Position numbers and translations under genes: made by a program. A DNA stretch of 41,788 nucleotides, taken from NCBI GenBank assembly GCA_003242205.1, contig QGUR01000003.1:1-41788 (forward strand), written 5' to 3'. Source of the stretch: Chloroflexota bacterium. Lineage in GTDB: Bacteria > Chloroflexota > Anaerolineae > Aggregatilineales > Phototrophicaceae. Position 1 is the first letter of the stretch. Each line of letters begins with the position of its first letter. This document shows positions 17,701-25,826 of this stretch, piece by piece. Under the pieces are notes generated by a model. The model searched no databases. It was not told the origin of the DNA and saw nothing but the letters and a program-made list of their open reading frames with translations.

Positions 17701-17924
17701 ACTCGCACCACCCCCCACGCACCGAGCGGAACCGACGGCATCGGCGGCATCGGGGCTGCGCGCACGATATCCGGCAGATCGCCGGGTTGCAGGCCGGGCG
17801 ATAAGGCCAGCAGCTTCAACGCTTTCTGCGGCGCGCCCAGCTCAACGCTCTGTCCGTAATAAAAATGCTCAAGCAAGTAACCGGCAGCAGCCAAATCCCA
17901 ATTCTTTCTGGTTACAGCAGGCAA
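14715..17924 (-). CDS. Large helical protein with GAP1-like N-terminal region
   Basis: 1069 residues, no signal peptide and no convincing membrane span, so cytoplasmic. The first 270 residues (LEHFYYGQSVE, LLALSPGLQP, GAWGVVRVRPTHFVFVQSQ, GAAVMHYVILP) recall the N-terminal region of GTPase-associated protein 1, known from bacterial signalling and conflict gene clusters. SFGVTFAMHA-like and AHIRFLSGQD segments follow. The remainder is an alpha-helical, solenoid-like stretch rich in Leu and Ala. The start is a TTG; an in-frame stop lies directly upstream, and the Shine-Dalgarno is weak, so a TTG ten codons later is possible. Kinases and a Ras-like GTPase in the window fit an adaptor role (inference). 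Confidence 0.6.
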   Translation of the reverse strand: MPAVTRKNWDLAAAGYLLEHFYYGQSVELGAPQKALKLLALSPGLQPGDLPDIVRAAPMPPMPSVPLGAWGVVRVRPTHFVFVQSQLNRAGAAVMHYVILPADLLRGLGGNLRAIMHLLQTEMPVFDGKVARLEPVSIPEVGPPGVTAQVDAMLALMSCTRQRLDVIEQLLAAIVEGVPLIIHNAPPNPAQRTALVEGLLALLPPSARFGVTFAMHALRGTRLDAHIRFLSGQDVSAPGTLVYDWADGRVIGEHLSNDYSRFIMSQFRLDPELVLEQTELLTPVAAWRIKQGDSLAKALAYASHRLVLDNSLQNNLPVEADDVARVLAEDPTLSAELRVDYARHVMAFAIGLGDIRQADLLTTIVPQEPLVEAAVLSQLQDAAQAGKARVIFDLVLHWLRMPDGPRGMEWIGLAQSTAQKCVEELVAAGDSLALRQFLLEAHHADPVAEISHTMPALLSRALPLSVGDEELARTIFVLAINYLAAEQLQRLFSQSQFVMLLPEPLVVFGDYLSGARSEPKARIIVDAAAAFDEDWSALVLIRLVELALLGRRYELLETSALEAMARVSQLPHADLYDNVFRWLVGALSVDSVLRTLEPAGAYALLRILLARRAFPDLAQEMLRHARILYGAVELQKTYAALVRRLFFETPLPHDDTISALRYLDAGGVKPLPLAMAHFGALAQARWTERLHESAINLTTLLASYPAVASVVPPACLMELLEYHTRRRDLVESMRVATLLPQVAASAGDQGTALIVKAFRLHDWDRPAQAAALDLLRRYIRAVDDERAEEAVNALVRALGENLAAPLMATCALRQMMGGEDLASYALLLNVTVEFLHDTAVVYVDKREAPGLKSLLGDLDSLAGGLTDDDRDALARGMLQLGRAIEALGRRQKETRPRNLKSHVQALYEGKAQPKQALDVLRVLGGSLSDGRPQPVEIKQAPTSPPFRDRAAPSVLLEVRVAVRVLSNLARAFPPHRIAALTPPVLRAEIESLLADLPIAERNRVGAEIAADLLRLPELVWHIYNSGDTKALEESSSLGRKLDSNRQRPESTLEFYRFVRGYFMQRIRER

Positions 17925-17945
17925 TCATCCATCGGTATCTTCACC

Positions 17946-17975
17946 ATCATAATTCGCACTGCCAGCCCAAACCAA
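17946..17975 (-). promoter_or_regulatory. Possible promoter of the 1069-residue protein gene
   Basis: Minus strand TTGGTT (17970-17975), 18-bp spacer, TATGAT (17946-17951), about 22 nt before the TTG start. The -35 match is weak. Confidence 0.3.
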
Positions 17976-18076
17976 TAAGAGTGTGCCGTAAGTACCTGTG
18001 ACGAACCGGAGCGGCAGGGCGCTTGAGGTTTGCGGGTTACCCCATCATGGGCCGGGGACTGCCTTCCGTGGAGCGG

Positions 18077-18082
18077 TATAAT
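18077..18082 (+). promoter_or_regulatory. -10 element of the DUF423 gene
   Basis: Perfect TATAAT 35 nt before the ATG, with a clear Shine-Dalgarno between them. No consensus -35 at the usual distance. Confidence 0.5.
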
Positions 18083-18117
18083 CGCTCTGTTTGTTTCTGA
18101 TCGGAGAAAGGATCGTC

Positions 18118-18504
18118 ATGAGTCGCGCGTTTGTCGTCGCCGGGGCGCTGCTGGCAGCGCTCGCGGTGATGCTGGGCGCGTTTGGCTCTCACGGGCTAAG
18201 CGCGCACTTTGAAGCACACCCAGACCTGAAGCCAACCTTTCAGACCGCTTCGGAGTACCATCTCGTTCACGCAGTAGCGCTCGTCGTGGCTGGTGGGATA
18301 GCGTCGCGGTGGCCGGGCCGCCTGTCTAACTGGGGCGGCGTGCTGCTGGCAACCGGCATCGTGCTTTTCTCCGGCAGCCTGTATGCCCTCAGCATCCTCA
18401 ATGTACGCGGCATGGGCGCGGTTGCGCCGTTTGGCGGCGCGGCGCTCATTTTGGGCTGGTTGTGTCTGGCGCTGGCGGGGTGGCGAGGTAACCGGACGCC
18501 TTAG
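18118..18504 (+). CDS. DUF423 family small membrane protein
   Basis: 128 residues with four hydrophobic segments. The N-terminus (AGALLAALAVMLGAFGSHGL) and the following SEYHLVHAVAL and GILLFSGSLYAL-like segments are the DUF423 (YwdK-type) signature. The family is conserved in many bacteria; its function is unknown. Start at 18118 is supported by GGAGAAAGG about 6 nt upstream. Its last 59 bp overlap, tail to tail, the end of the CPBP protease gene on the other strand. Confidence 0.9.
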   Translation: MSRAFVVAGALLAALAVMLGAFGSHGLSAHFEAHPDLKPTFQTASEYHLVHAVALVVAGGIASRWPGRLSNWGGVLLATGIVLFSGSLYALSILNVRGMGAVAPFGGAALILGWLCLALAGWRGNRTP

Positions 18505-19249
18505 GACGCCTCAGCATCAGGGCCAGTGCCGCCAGCCATGTCAACGCGCCGGTCACCAGAGGATTGTAGTGCGAGCCGAAATTCGGAAACAACGCCCAGC
18601 CGAGATTATCCGCCGCGTGATAGAGTTCGACTGCCAGAACGCTGCCGCCTGAATGCCGGTAAAGCCAGACCAGCAAGACCCGCATCCCGACCGTTTTGAC
18701 GGATTGCCAGAACACCCACGTCGCGGAATTGCCGGTCTGTATGAACGGAACGGCGTGCCACACCGCCCACACAATGCCGAGCAACAACCCGCTTCGCAGC
18801 GTTCCGCTGCGTTTCAGCATCCGCTCGGTTGCGTAACCTGTCCAGCCCAGCTCTTCGCCAGTGGCCGTGAGCATGAACGTCAGGAAAAGCGGCAGCCCCG
18901 TCTGGAGCGAAACAACGACGCGTTCGGGTAGCGGCAGGCGAAACAGGCGCATGACGGCGTAGGACAAGCCATAAAGCACGGGGGCCAGCAGGAGCGCGAG
19001 CAGAACCGGGCGTCTGCCACGTATTCTTCTGAAATCCAGCGCCCGCCTCAGGAAGGTCGCCGCGCCTCTGGCTCCAGCTTCCCGAAACACGAGCGCACTC
19101 GCCGCGATGGCTGGCACAAAAGCCACCAGCGCGCTGGCCGGCAAATTGACAGGTAGCGGCAGCCGCCTGCCGCCAACCAGCCACAGTGGCAGGGATAGCG
19201 CGAATGTCAGGGCGAAAAAACGAGCGATCGCTCTGTCAGTCTGTGACAC
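18446..19249 (-). CDS. CPBP family intramembrane metalloprotease (CAAX protease-like)
   Basis: 267 residues with about seven membrane segments. The CPBP/ABI motifs are present: GEELGW with the paired glutamates (E132/E133), WAVWHAVPF (H165) and LYHAADN (H211, N215), so the active site looks complete. Family members process prenylated proteins, bacteriocins or anti-sigma factors. The GTG at 19249 is preferred because GGGAG lies 7 nt upstream; the ATG at 19255 has that site only 1 nt away. Convergent overlap with DUF423. A C-terminal Pro-Thr-rich tail is encoded in the overlap. Confidence 0.88.
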   Translation of the reverse strand: MSQTDRAIARFFALTFALSLPLWLVGGRRLPLPVNLPASALVAFVPAIAASALVFREAGARGAATFLRRALDFRRIRGRRPVLLALLLAPVLYGLSYAVMRLFRLPLPERVVVSLQTGLPLFLTFMLTATGEELGWTGYATERMLKRSGTLRSGLLLGIVWAVWHAVPFIQTGNSATWVFWQSVKTVGMRVLLVWLYRHSGGSVLAVELYHAADNLGWALFPNFGSHYNPLVTGALTWLAALALMLRRPKASGYLATPPAPDTTSPK

Positions 19250-19387
19250 GAGCATGCTCCCGCTGGAAACCGGCGTTGCTATTCAGATGCCGCGCGCGGA
19301 AGATGCCTTACACCGCTGCGTTGCCGGCGTGGGCGCAGCAGCGGGTATCAAAAAAACGGGGCCAGTCACAGCTACTGCCCCCGTCAG

Positions 19388-20071
19388 CTATTCCAGTTCA
19401 AATTCGCGCTCGGTACACACGCGCAACACGCCTGCCAGTTCGTGACCGATGACACAGGTTTGGTCCCCCAGACGAAGCTGCAACGGCCCATTAAAGGGCG
19501 CACGCGCTACCAGTTCAAAGCGCGTGCCGGGTTTCAGGCCCAGTTCGCCCAGATAAGAGAGCATGTTCTCGTCGTGTGTGCTCACGCGGCTGATGACAAG
19601 CTCGCTGCCCGGTTCGGCTTCGTTAAGCGGCCAGTCCGTCACACGCGGCATGTGGCCGTCAGCGGATGGAATCGGCTCGCCATGAGGGCAACGGCGCGGA
19701 AACCCGGCCATCTGCTCCATGCGGTTGACCATTTCGTCGCTGACTACCGCGCCAAGATTGTCGGCCTCATCGTGAACTTCATGCCAGCCGAACTGCATGA
19801 CACTGACCAGAAATGCCTCGACCAACCTGTGCCGGCGAATGCTGGCCAACGCCTCGCGCTCGCCCGCCGGAGTCAGATAGATTCCCCGGTAGGGTTCGTG
19901 CTCCAGAAAGCCATCTTCCTTCAGGCGCTGCACCATGCGCGTTACCGCCGGCGCGGACACATTGAGCACCTTCGCCAGCGCTGATGTCGAGATATAGGGA
20001 CTGTCATTCTGATAGTACGCCAGGCGGTACGCCTCGGCGAGATACTCCTGCATTGCGGCACTTGCGGTCAT
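19388..20071 (-). CDS. DtxR/MntR family metal-dependent repressor
   Basis: 227 residues. Residues 3-70 form the winged helix (STSALAKVLNVSAPAVTRMVQRL with recognition helix), 72-145 the dimerisation and metal-binding domain, and 150-227 a FeoA/SH3-like domain. Aligned by eye to IdeR, the ancillary-site ligands are kept (H81, E85, H100), but the regulatory-site positions Cys102-Glu105-His106 of IdeR read D104, G107, A108. The metal specificity or dependence may therefore differ. It would repress metal uptake or homeostasis genes. Start at 20071 is chosen for GAGGAAG 5 nt upstream. A palindrome over its own promoter suggests autoregulation. No transporter gene is adjacent. Confidence 0.9.
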   Translation of the reverse strand: MTASAAMQEYLAEAYRLAYYQNDSPYISTSALAKVLNVSAPAVTRMVQRLKEDGFLEHEPYRGIYLTPAGEREALASIRRHRLVEAFLVSVMQFGWHEVHDEADNLGAVVSDEMVNRMEQMAGFPRRCPHGEPIPSADGHMPRVTDWPLNEAEPGSELVISRVSTHDENMLSYLGELGLKPGTRFELVARAPFNGPLQLRLGDQTCVIGHELAGVLRVCTEREFELE

Positions 20072-20095
20072 GCACTTCCTCGACACAACGCAATT

Positions 20096-20115
20096 TTTAT
20101 CATGGCTATCATAAA
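20096..20115. promoter_or_regulatory. Palindromic operator candidate of the DtxR-type regulator
   Basis: TTTATCATGG-CTATCATAAA is a 20-bp inverted repeat with 8 of 10 symmetric pairs. It overlaps the -10 element and predicted start of the regulator gene, the usual place for a repressor site. Confidence 0.55.
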
Positions 20116-20142
20116 TATATCGAGTAACTTTAGGTTTCGCAA
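20114..20142 (-). promoter_or_regulatory. Promoter of the DtxR-type regulator
   Basis: Minus strand TTGCGA (20137-20142), 17-bp spacer, TATATT (20114-20119). Predicted start near 20107, inside the palindrome; leader about 36 nt. Confidence 0.55.
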
Positions 20143-20172
20143 GGGTTAAACATTAAATTTATAAAGGGTTAA
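20141..20172. repeat. Direct repeat AAGGGTTAA, 23-bp period
   Basis: Two copies of AAGGGTTAA at 20141-20149 and 20164-20172, about two helical turns apart and just upstream of the regulator promoter. The second copy overlaps the stop of the cytochrome gene. Possibly an extra regulator site in an AT-rich gap. Confidence 0.35.
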
Positions 20173-21992
20173 TATTCCGGCCATGCGAGCAAATAGGCGA
20201 CCAGTGCGTCAATATCTTCGGGCGCGACCTCGTAAATAAGCTGGTGCTCGCCCGGCAGTTCGAAAACCTGGCGCAGCGTCGCAGCAGAACCGTCATGAAA
20301 ATACGGCGCGCTAAGCCAGAGCCAGCGCAATGCCGGCGTATCGATAGGCTGGTCGCTCGTGCCAACATCATACCGCTGGAGATTCGTGCCCGCCTGCCCG
20401 ACATGGCAGTTCCCGCATCCCCGCTGCTGAAAAATCTCCGCGCCGCGCTCGATAGCTTCGTCCGGCTGTATCGACCGCGCCGGGGTCGGGATCGAAATCA
20501 GGTAGTTCACCAACGTATCCAGATCGGCCGATAGCCCCGCATGAGGCTCGCCCAACGGATCGTGCGCGGGGCCTTCGATCAATCCCAGCCCTCCCTGTAA
20601 ATGGCGAATCAACAGTTCGACATCCGCCAGTTCGTCGTATCCCCCACTCCAGAGATAGGGCGCAGTCTCCGGCAGGCCATAGAGCACCGGCGTATTTCTG
20701 GGGCCTTCCGGCATGCCCACCCATACGCGGCCATCCGACTCACCGTCGAAATGGCAGGTCGCACAGCTCAGCCATGAGTCCTGACTCATGTGCGGATCGG
20801 CAGCGCTATGGAACAGGTGCGCGCCGATGAAAATGTCGTTAGGTATCGCCGGGCTGCTGATTGGCAGCACATCGACGGCCGTCAGCGTCGCCGTGTCGAT
20901 CACCGTGATCGTCGAGTCGAGCGCATTGTGGACGTAAAGCAACGCCCGGTCGCGGCTGAGCAAGAGTCCGCGCGGATTCGCCCCGACCGGGACGTTGGCT
21001 ACCGCCAGCCCGGTCTGCAGGTTGATGACCGAAACATCGTTGCTGCCCGAATTGGCAACGTAGAGCCAGTTACGTGCCGGGTCAAGCTGAACTACGAACG
21101 GCAGGTTAACCGGCCGGTCGGCTGTATCGAGAGCCAGCCTCGCGGACTGGCGCAGGCGCATATCGCGCAGGTCAACGACGTTGACAACGGGAAAAACGAG
21201 CGTGTCATAAGTCGGCACTTCATTGCGCGCATTGAACCGCGTCTGCGGCAGATAGGCAAGGCCGGAGTCCGGATGGATCGTCAACGACTGGAATGCCCCG
21301 GTATCGACGCCTGTAGACACGGTCATCACCGCCCGTCCATGCGGCGTATAAATCAGTGTGAGCTGGCCGCTCCAGAAATGGGTGACGTATAGAAAATCGC
21401 CCCACAACGCCAGACCGGCAGGCGCGTCCGGCACCGGCCACCGCTGGCTGACCGCGCGCGACGCAAGCTCAACGACAACGACCTCGTCGCTGCCCTTGAG
21501 CGACACGTAAGCCGTGGTGTCGTTCGCGACAACGCCGTATGGCTGCGCGCCACCGAGATCGACATGCGCGACGACGCTCTGCGCGTCAAGATCAACGATT
21601 GACAGCGTATTATCCCCGCGATTGGCCGTCACGCCAAAGCGGCCATTGGGCGTAACAGCGACGCTGCGAGGGTCTGTACCGACGGGGATTTCGGCAATCA
21701 CTTCGCCATCGGCGGGCCGTACCAACGAGACACTGTTGCTGAGCATATTGACCGCGACCACCGTGCGGCCATCGGCTCGCAGCGCCAGCGTATTGCTGGC
21801 AGGCAAAAGCGTGCGCGCCGGAGGCAGGGCATAGAGCGGCATGGGGATAGGCGTAGGGCCGGATGTTTGAGCGCCGGCAGGGACAACCGGCAAAGCCGAG
21901 GCGGCGGCCACCGTTACGGCAAAAAGCCAACCGAAGCCGGCCCGCCGGCACAGCCCGGTTGTCAGTCGCGTGAAAAGGCGGACGGCGCGCAT
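20169..21992 (-). CDS. Secreted YVTN beta-propeller fused to MauG-like di-haem cytochrome domain
   Basis: 607 residues with a signal peptide (to about residue 42), so extracytoplasmic. Residues 60-385 carry YVTN-type repeats (YVANSGSNDVSVINLQTG and related). Residues 395-608 carry two c-type haem sites, CATCH (about 411-415) and CGNCH (527-531), plus TPALRWLWLSAPYFHDGSAATL, which is the di-haem cytochrome c peroxidase/MauG signature. Such proteins perform peroxide reduction or oxidise a partner. The propeller may dock a partner. The ATG overlaps the upstream stop (TGATG), so it is coupled to the 1244-residue secreted protein. A TTG one codon earlier is possible. Confidence 0.88.
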   Translation of the reverse strand: MRAVRLFTRLTTGLCRRAGFGWLFAVTVAAASALPVVPAGAQTSGPTPIPMPLYALPPARTLLPASNTLALRADGRTVVAVNMLSNSVSLVRPADGEVIAEIPVGTDPRSVAVTPNGRFGVTANRGDNTLSIVDLDAQSVVAHVDLGGAQPYGVVANDTTAYVSLKGSDEVVVVELASRAVSQRWPVPDAPAGLALWGDFLYVTHFWSGQLTLIYTPHGRAVMTVSTGVDTGAFQSLTIHPDSGLAYLPQTRFNARNEVPTYDTLVFPVVNVVDLRDMRLRQSARLALDTADRPVNLPFVVQLDPARNWLYVANSGSNDVSVINLQTGLAVANVPVGANPRGLLLSRDRALLYVHNALDSTITVIDTATLTAVDVLPISSPAIPNDIFIGAHLFHSAADPHMSQDSWLSCATCHFDGESDGRVWVGMPEGPRNTPVLYGLPETAPYLWSGGYDELADVELLIRHLQGGLGLIEGPAHDPLGEPHAGLSADLDTLVNYLISIPTPARSIQPDEAIERGAEIFQQRGCGNCHVGQAGTNLQRYDVGTSDQPIDTPALRWLWLSAPYFHDGSAATLRQVFELPGEHQLIYEVAPEDIDALVAYLLAWPEY

Positions 21993-24900
21993 CAATCTCC
22001 CAGACTGAGCAAACGGTCGTGCATGAGCGTGATTTCGCGCGTCTGAACGCCTGCGTTTCCGGAACCATCAACGCCTGTGACGAACAGCGTCAGCGTCAAC
22101 GGATCGGATACCCACGAGCCGCTGGCACGGGACTGCGGTTCAAAGTTCGGGAAACGCTCGCTCACGGCGGACGGATCGTACGGATATGTAAACGTGCTGC
22201 CGGTCATCGGCAACTCTCCCTGTTCCACCACGTAGCCGGGCATTTTTAAGGTGTAGTGAACGCGCACATCACTCCAGCCAGAAGGCGCGGCAAAGTTGAA
22301 ATTATAGCGGGAACCGGGCGCGAAACTGGCATCCTGCCGGTCTACCGGCAACAGACCGACATCTTTCGGCACGACATAAACCGAGAAACGACCGTCTGGC
22401 GCGCCGGGGATGCCGCCGGTCGGGTATGGCGGCTCGACAATTCCGGCGGAAGTCGGCCCTTCATGCCAGACATCAATATCAACCGTCCAGATACCCGCTT
22501 CATCGACGATGAGGTCCTGCGCCGGATCGTAGAAATAACCCACAGCATTCGCCACGCCGTCAACGCTGTATTCCCGTCCATCCGGCGCAGTGATCGTCGC
22601 GCGCACGCGCGACGGCAACAGCGGAGCGACATTTCCGGCGATCGACAGCCGATCGCCAACCTCCAGAATGGCTCCCGGCCGCGCGCCTGACGGGTAGAAG
22701 AAGATTTCGACCGCCTGACCATCGAGCGTGAACAGCGGGCCGCCATCAGCGCCCCCCGCCTGCCCCCGATACGGAGGGTAGACGCGCGTGCCGCGGCCTC
22801 CTTCCGCCACAGTCATGACCAGCGATCCGTAGATGGCCGTTTCGGCAATACGCGCCTGCGAATTGCGGACAACCGCGCCGCCGAACATGAACAGATAATC
22901 GCCGGGCCGGTCGCCGGTAAAACCCGCGCCGATCTGGCGATTATAGCGGTCGTTGGGATCGACATAGAAAAGCGTCGCATCGTCTTCCGTCCCAACCACC
23001 AGTTGTCGCGCGGTGACGCCGGGGCGCACAAGACTGACATAGGCATAAGCGTCGTTGACGACATCACCGGGAGCCAGCGCCGGCCCGAAATCAGCCTCCG
23101 GCGCGTTTATCGTCATCAATGGTAGCGAATGGCGTACGCTGCGCTCGCGCAAAACCGGTTCGGGCAGAACTTCCGCCAGCCATTGCTCGTACTGCCCCGC
23201 CGTATCCTGAACGGTCAGCGCCGGCATCAGGCCGCTGTCCTCCGCGTCCTCCAGCCAGAGCACATCGCCGCTGTGATAGGGAATATTCGGATAAATCGGC
23301 GCACCCTGCGCTCCCACGATCGCGGCATAATGCGCGGCGTTATACCACGCGGGCCGCATATCCGCCTCGACGTTCGCCAGCCCGCGCCGGCCATGCAGCA
23401 CCAACGACGAATCGGGCCGGGCGATGACGCCCGCCGCGCGCTGGCTGGCGGCCCACAGGCGACCGGCGGAGTCGGTATAGCGCGCTTCATAATCGACCGT
23501 ATACTCTCCCGGCGTCGTGAACCGCACCCCGCCGTCCGGTGCGTGGAAATAGCCAAAGCGATTGGCCTGCCCTTCGATGCGCGTTTCAATCACGTCGCCG
23601 CCATCGAGCGGATAGACGCGCAGCGTGATCGTCACATCGGCGGGCACGCCAGGCGACAGGTGAAGGCCGGGATTGAACGTATCGCCAACCTCGAATGAAG
23701 TCCCCGGCAACACGCTCGGCGTCAGGCTGAGCAGTTCGGCGACCAGCACCTCATACACGCCGCCGCCCTCATAGCGATTGCCCCACACGTCTTCCAGCAT
23801 TCCGGTCATGGAAATGCGATAGGGGCCATAGTCTTCAAAGGTATAGGCGGTGAAGAGCGTATTGAGCGTCGTCAGACGATAAACATCGACCGGCGAAAAC
23901 TCGCCAAAGCGCTCGCGCTCATCAACGCTGACGGTCGACAATCGATTTTGCAGGATCGGCGCGGTTCCCAGATTGTCGGTTTCGCCATTGGGCCGGGTCA
24001 CGCTGACGCTCAGCCGGCCGCCGGGCAGCAGGAAAGGGATCAACGGCGCGCTGAAGGTCTGGAATGCGTTCGGCATCTGATCGTACAGATAAGGTTCCAG
24101 CGGGTAGCCGATCGGCTCGCCCGTCGCATGATCCACAGGCGGCAGGATGTATGTCGGGCTATCGAAGCGCACGCGGTTGGCTAGCGTGGCCCACGCCTGA
24201 TCGGCCTCGGACAGCAGTCCGCGGCTGCCATTGCTCGGATGATCTGCAAACAGCGCCCACAGCAGGCGAACGGGCTGCTGCGCCGCGATGTCGTAGAGGA
24301 TCGGAAGCCGTGTGGGTTTGCCAGAGCCGGCAGGTTGTGACGCCGTGAACAGCCCGCTCGCATCCCACGGAATCCGCGCCTCGCCCGTATCGATATAGCC
24401 GCGAAAGACCGGCGCGTACAGCCCGGCCGGTAACGTTTCCGGGATGGTGAATTCAAAGGTCAGGCCGAAAGTCAGGGTATTCTCGTGCAGCACGATGTCG
24501 GGCGCTTCCGCCCATGCTTCGCCCAGCAGGATTTCCTCGCCCGGAACATGGATGGCCAGCCCGGATGGCGTTCGCACGGTCGACCAGCCATTGTTGGCCA
24601 GCGGGCTCATGGCCACGTGTTGCTGCCCGTCGATCTCGGCGACGATCGGCGCAAGGCTGATCTGGCCAACCGCTCGAAAATTCACCGCCGGCGGCGGCTC
24701 CGAAGCGACAAGTCTGATATCCAGTTCGAGGTGAACAGGGTCGTTTCGATTGCCGATCGCCAGCCGGTCGGTTCGCCCACGCGCCGTCCAGTAGCTCGCG
24801 CCGCCATCCGCCGGGCCGCCCAGCGTAAAGCGCGTCGGAGCGTCGCCAACGGCGCTGTTCAGGCGCACCACGCCATCAACCTCCCCGGTCGATTCCAGCA

Positions 24901-25726
24901 CCCGATCAAGCGCCAGCGTCTGCAAGACAACGCCTTCCGAGTTGATCGAACGGAGTTCATTCAGCGTCACGGTTTCCGAACGCCCGCCAATCGGCGCGAA
25001 CGGTAGCCGCAGTTCAAAATTGCCGTTCCGGCTCACCACAGCCACCGGAACCGGCCCGACCTCCCGCACATCGGGCGTCAGACGGGTTAGCTGCCCGGTC
25101 ACGCCGGATTCCGGATCGACAGTTACCTGATAGGTCGTCGCGTCGACAGTGAACACGACCTGTAGCCGAGCGCCGGTCGTCTCGATGCCGGTCGCCGCCA
25201 GGTAGAGCGATTGCCGGTTGCGAAGCCCAAACAGGCTGCCACCAAGAAAACTGGCTTGCGGATAGGCTTCCCAATCGCTCAGATCGCCATCAAGCCGAAT
25301 CCGGGTGACGGGTGTGGTTGCCTGTCGCATTTCGGGAAACGGCCCGTAAATGATCGTCGCCGGGCCGCCCGGCATGGCCTCCGGAATATCGCGCAGAGTG
25401 GAGGGAGTTTCGCCAACAATGGGGCTGATCCAGAAGGGAGTGTTGCCGGGGCCGAACATCCGCGCGCTGAAGCTGCCGGTCACGCCCGCCTGAACCATGG
25501 TTGTCTGGCCGGTATAGAGGTTGCGAATGGCCAGCCGCGCGTTGGGAAAAACCGCGCCGCTCACACCGGAAATCGTCACCATGCCATCCGCGTCTGCCGG
25601 CGAAATGTCGATCAACGACAGAAGTGGCGGTTCCCCCGCCGTCGCCTGCGAGATCGTCTGCGCGCGAACCGGAGCCAGCGTCAGCAGCGCAACCACAACA
25701 GACAGCACGACCCAGACTCGCGGCAA
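21992..25726 (-). CDS. Large secreted beta-rich protein with CBM9-like segment
   Basis: About 1244 residues with signal peptide (MPRVWVVLSVVVALLTLAPVRAQ, cleaved after AQ-type site), no membrane anchor seen. Mostly beta-strand, Ig-like text. Residues around 140-215 contain RIRLDGDLSDWEAYPQ and a following LYLAATG strand, as in CBM9-like or DOMON-like modules. Later segments (DVTITLRVYP, GEYTVDYEARYTD, WTVDIDVWHEGP) look like repeated beta-sandwich domains. No catalytic motif is recognised. Start is a TTG at 25726 with GAGGAG 8 nt upstream; a TTG at 25759 has no Shine-Dalgarno. It is translationally coupled to the propeller-cytochrome gene, so the two probably act together outside the cell. 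Confidence 0.7.
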   Translation of the reverse strand: MPRVWVVLSVVVALLTLAPVRAQTISQATAGEPPLLSLIDISPADADGMVTISGVSGAVFPNARLAIRNLYTGQTTMVQAGVTGSFSARMFGPGNTPFWISPIVGETPSTLRDIPEAMPGGPATIIYGPFPEMRQATTPVTRIRLDGDLSDWEAYPQASFLGGSLFGLRNRQSLYLAATGIETTGARLQVVFTVDATTYQVTVDPESGVTGQLTRLTPDVREVGPVPVAVVSRNGNFELRLPFAPIGGRSETVTLNELRSINSEGVVLQTLALDRVLESTGEVDGVVRLNSAVGDAPTRFTLGGPADGGASYWTARGRTDRLAIGNRNDPVHLELDIRLVASEPPPAVNFRAVGQISLAPIVAEIDGQQHVAMSPLANNGWSTVRTPSGLAIHVPGEEILLGEAWAEAPDIVLHENTLTFGLTFEFTIPETLPAGLYAPVFRGYIDTGEARIPWDASGLFTASQPAGSGKPTRLPILYDIAAQQPVRLLWALFADHPSNGSRGLLSEADQAWATLANRVRFDSPTYILPPVDHATGEPIGYPLEPYLYDQMPNAFQTFSAPLIPFLLPGGRLSVSVTRPNGETDNLGTAPILQNRLSTVSVDERERFGEFSPVDVYRLTTLNTLFTAYTFEDYGPYRISMTGMLEDVWGNRYEGGGVYEVLVAELLSLTPSVLPGTSFEVGDTFNPGLHLSPGVPADVTITLRVYPLDGGDVIETRIEGQANRFGYFHAPDGGVRFTTPGEYTVDYEARYTDSAGRLWAASQRAAGVIARPDSSLVLHGRRGLANVEADMRPAWYNAAHYAAIVGAQGAPIYPNIPYHSGDVLWLEDAEDSGLMPALTVQDTAGQYEQWLAEVLPEPVLRERSVRHSLPLMTINAPEADFGPALAPGDVVNDAYAYVSLVRPGVTARQLVVGTEDDATLFYVDPNDRYNRQIGAGFTGDRPGDYLFMFGGAVVRNSQARIAETAIYGSLVMTVAEGGRGTRVYPPYRGQAGGADGGPLFTLDGQAVEIFFYPSGARPGAILEVGDRLSIAGNVAPLLPSRVRATITAPDGREYSVDGVANAVGYFYDPAQDLIVDEAGIWTVDIDVWHEGPTSAGIVEPPYPTGGIPGAPDGRFSVYVVPKDVGLLPVDRQDASFAPGSRYNFNFAAPSGWSDVRVHYTLKMPGYVVEQGELPMTGSTFTYPYDPSAVSERFPNFEPQSRASGSWVSDPLTLTLFVTGVDGSGNAGVQTREITLMHDRLLSLGD

Positions 25727-25774
25727 CGCGGTTACTCCTCGGACAACAGCGTGAGACAACTATGAGTCAGGCCG

Positions 25775-25804
25775 AGTATAAGAAAAAGAAACGGCCAGCG
25801 CCAA
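25775..25804 (-). promoter_or_regulatory. Promoter of the secreted protein-cytochrome operon
   Basis: Minus strand TTGGCG (25799-25804), 18-bp spacer, TATACT (25775-25780). Predicted start near 25768, about 42 nt before the TTG start. Confidence 0.5.
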
Positions 25805-25826
25805 CCCCGCCGGAGGGCAACGCGCG

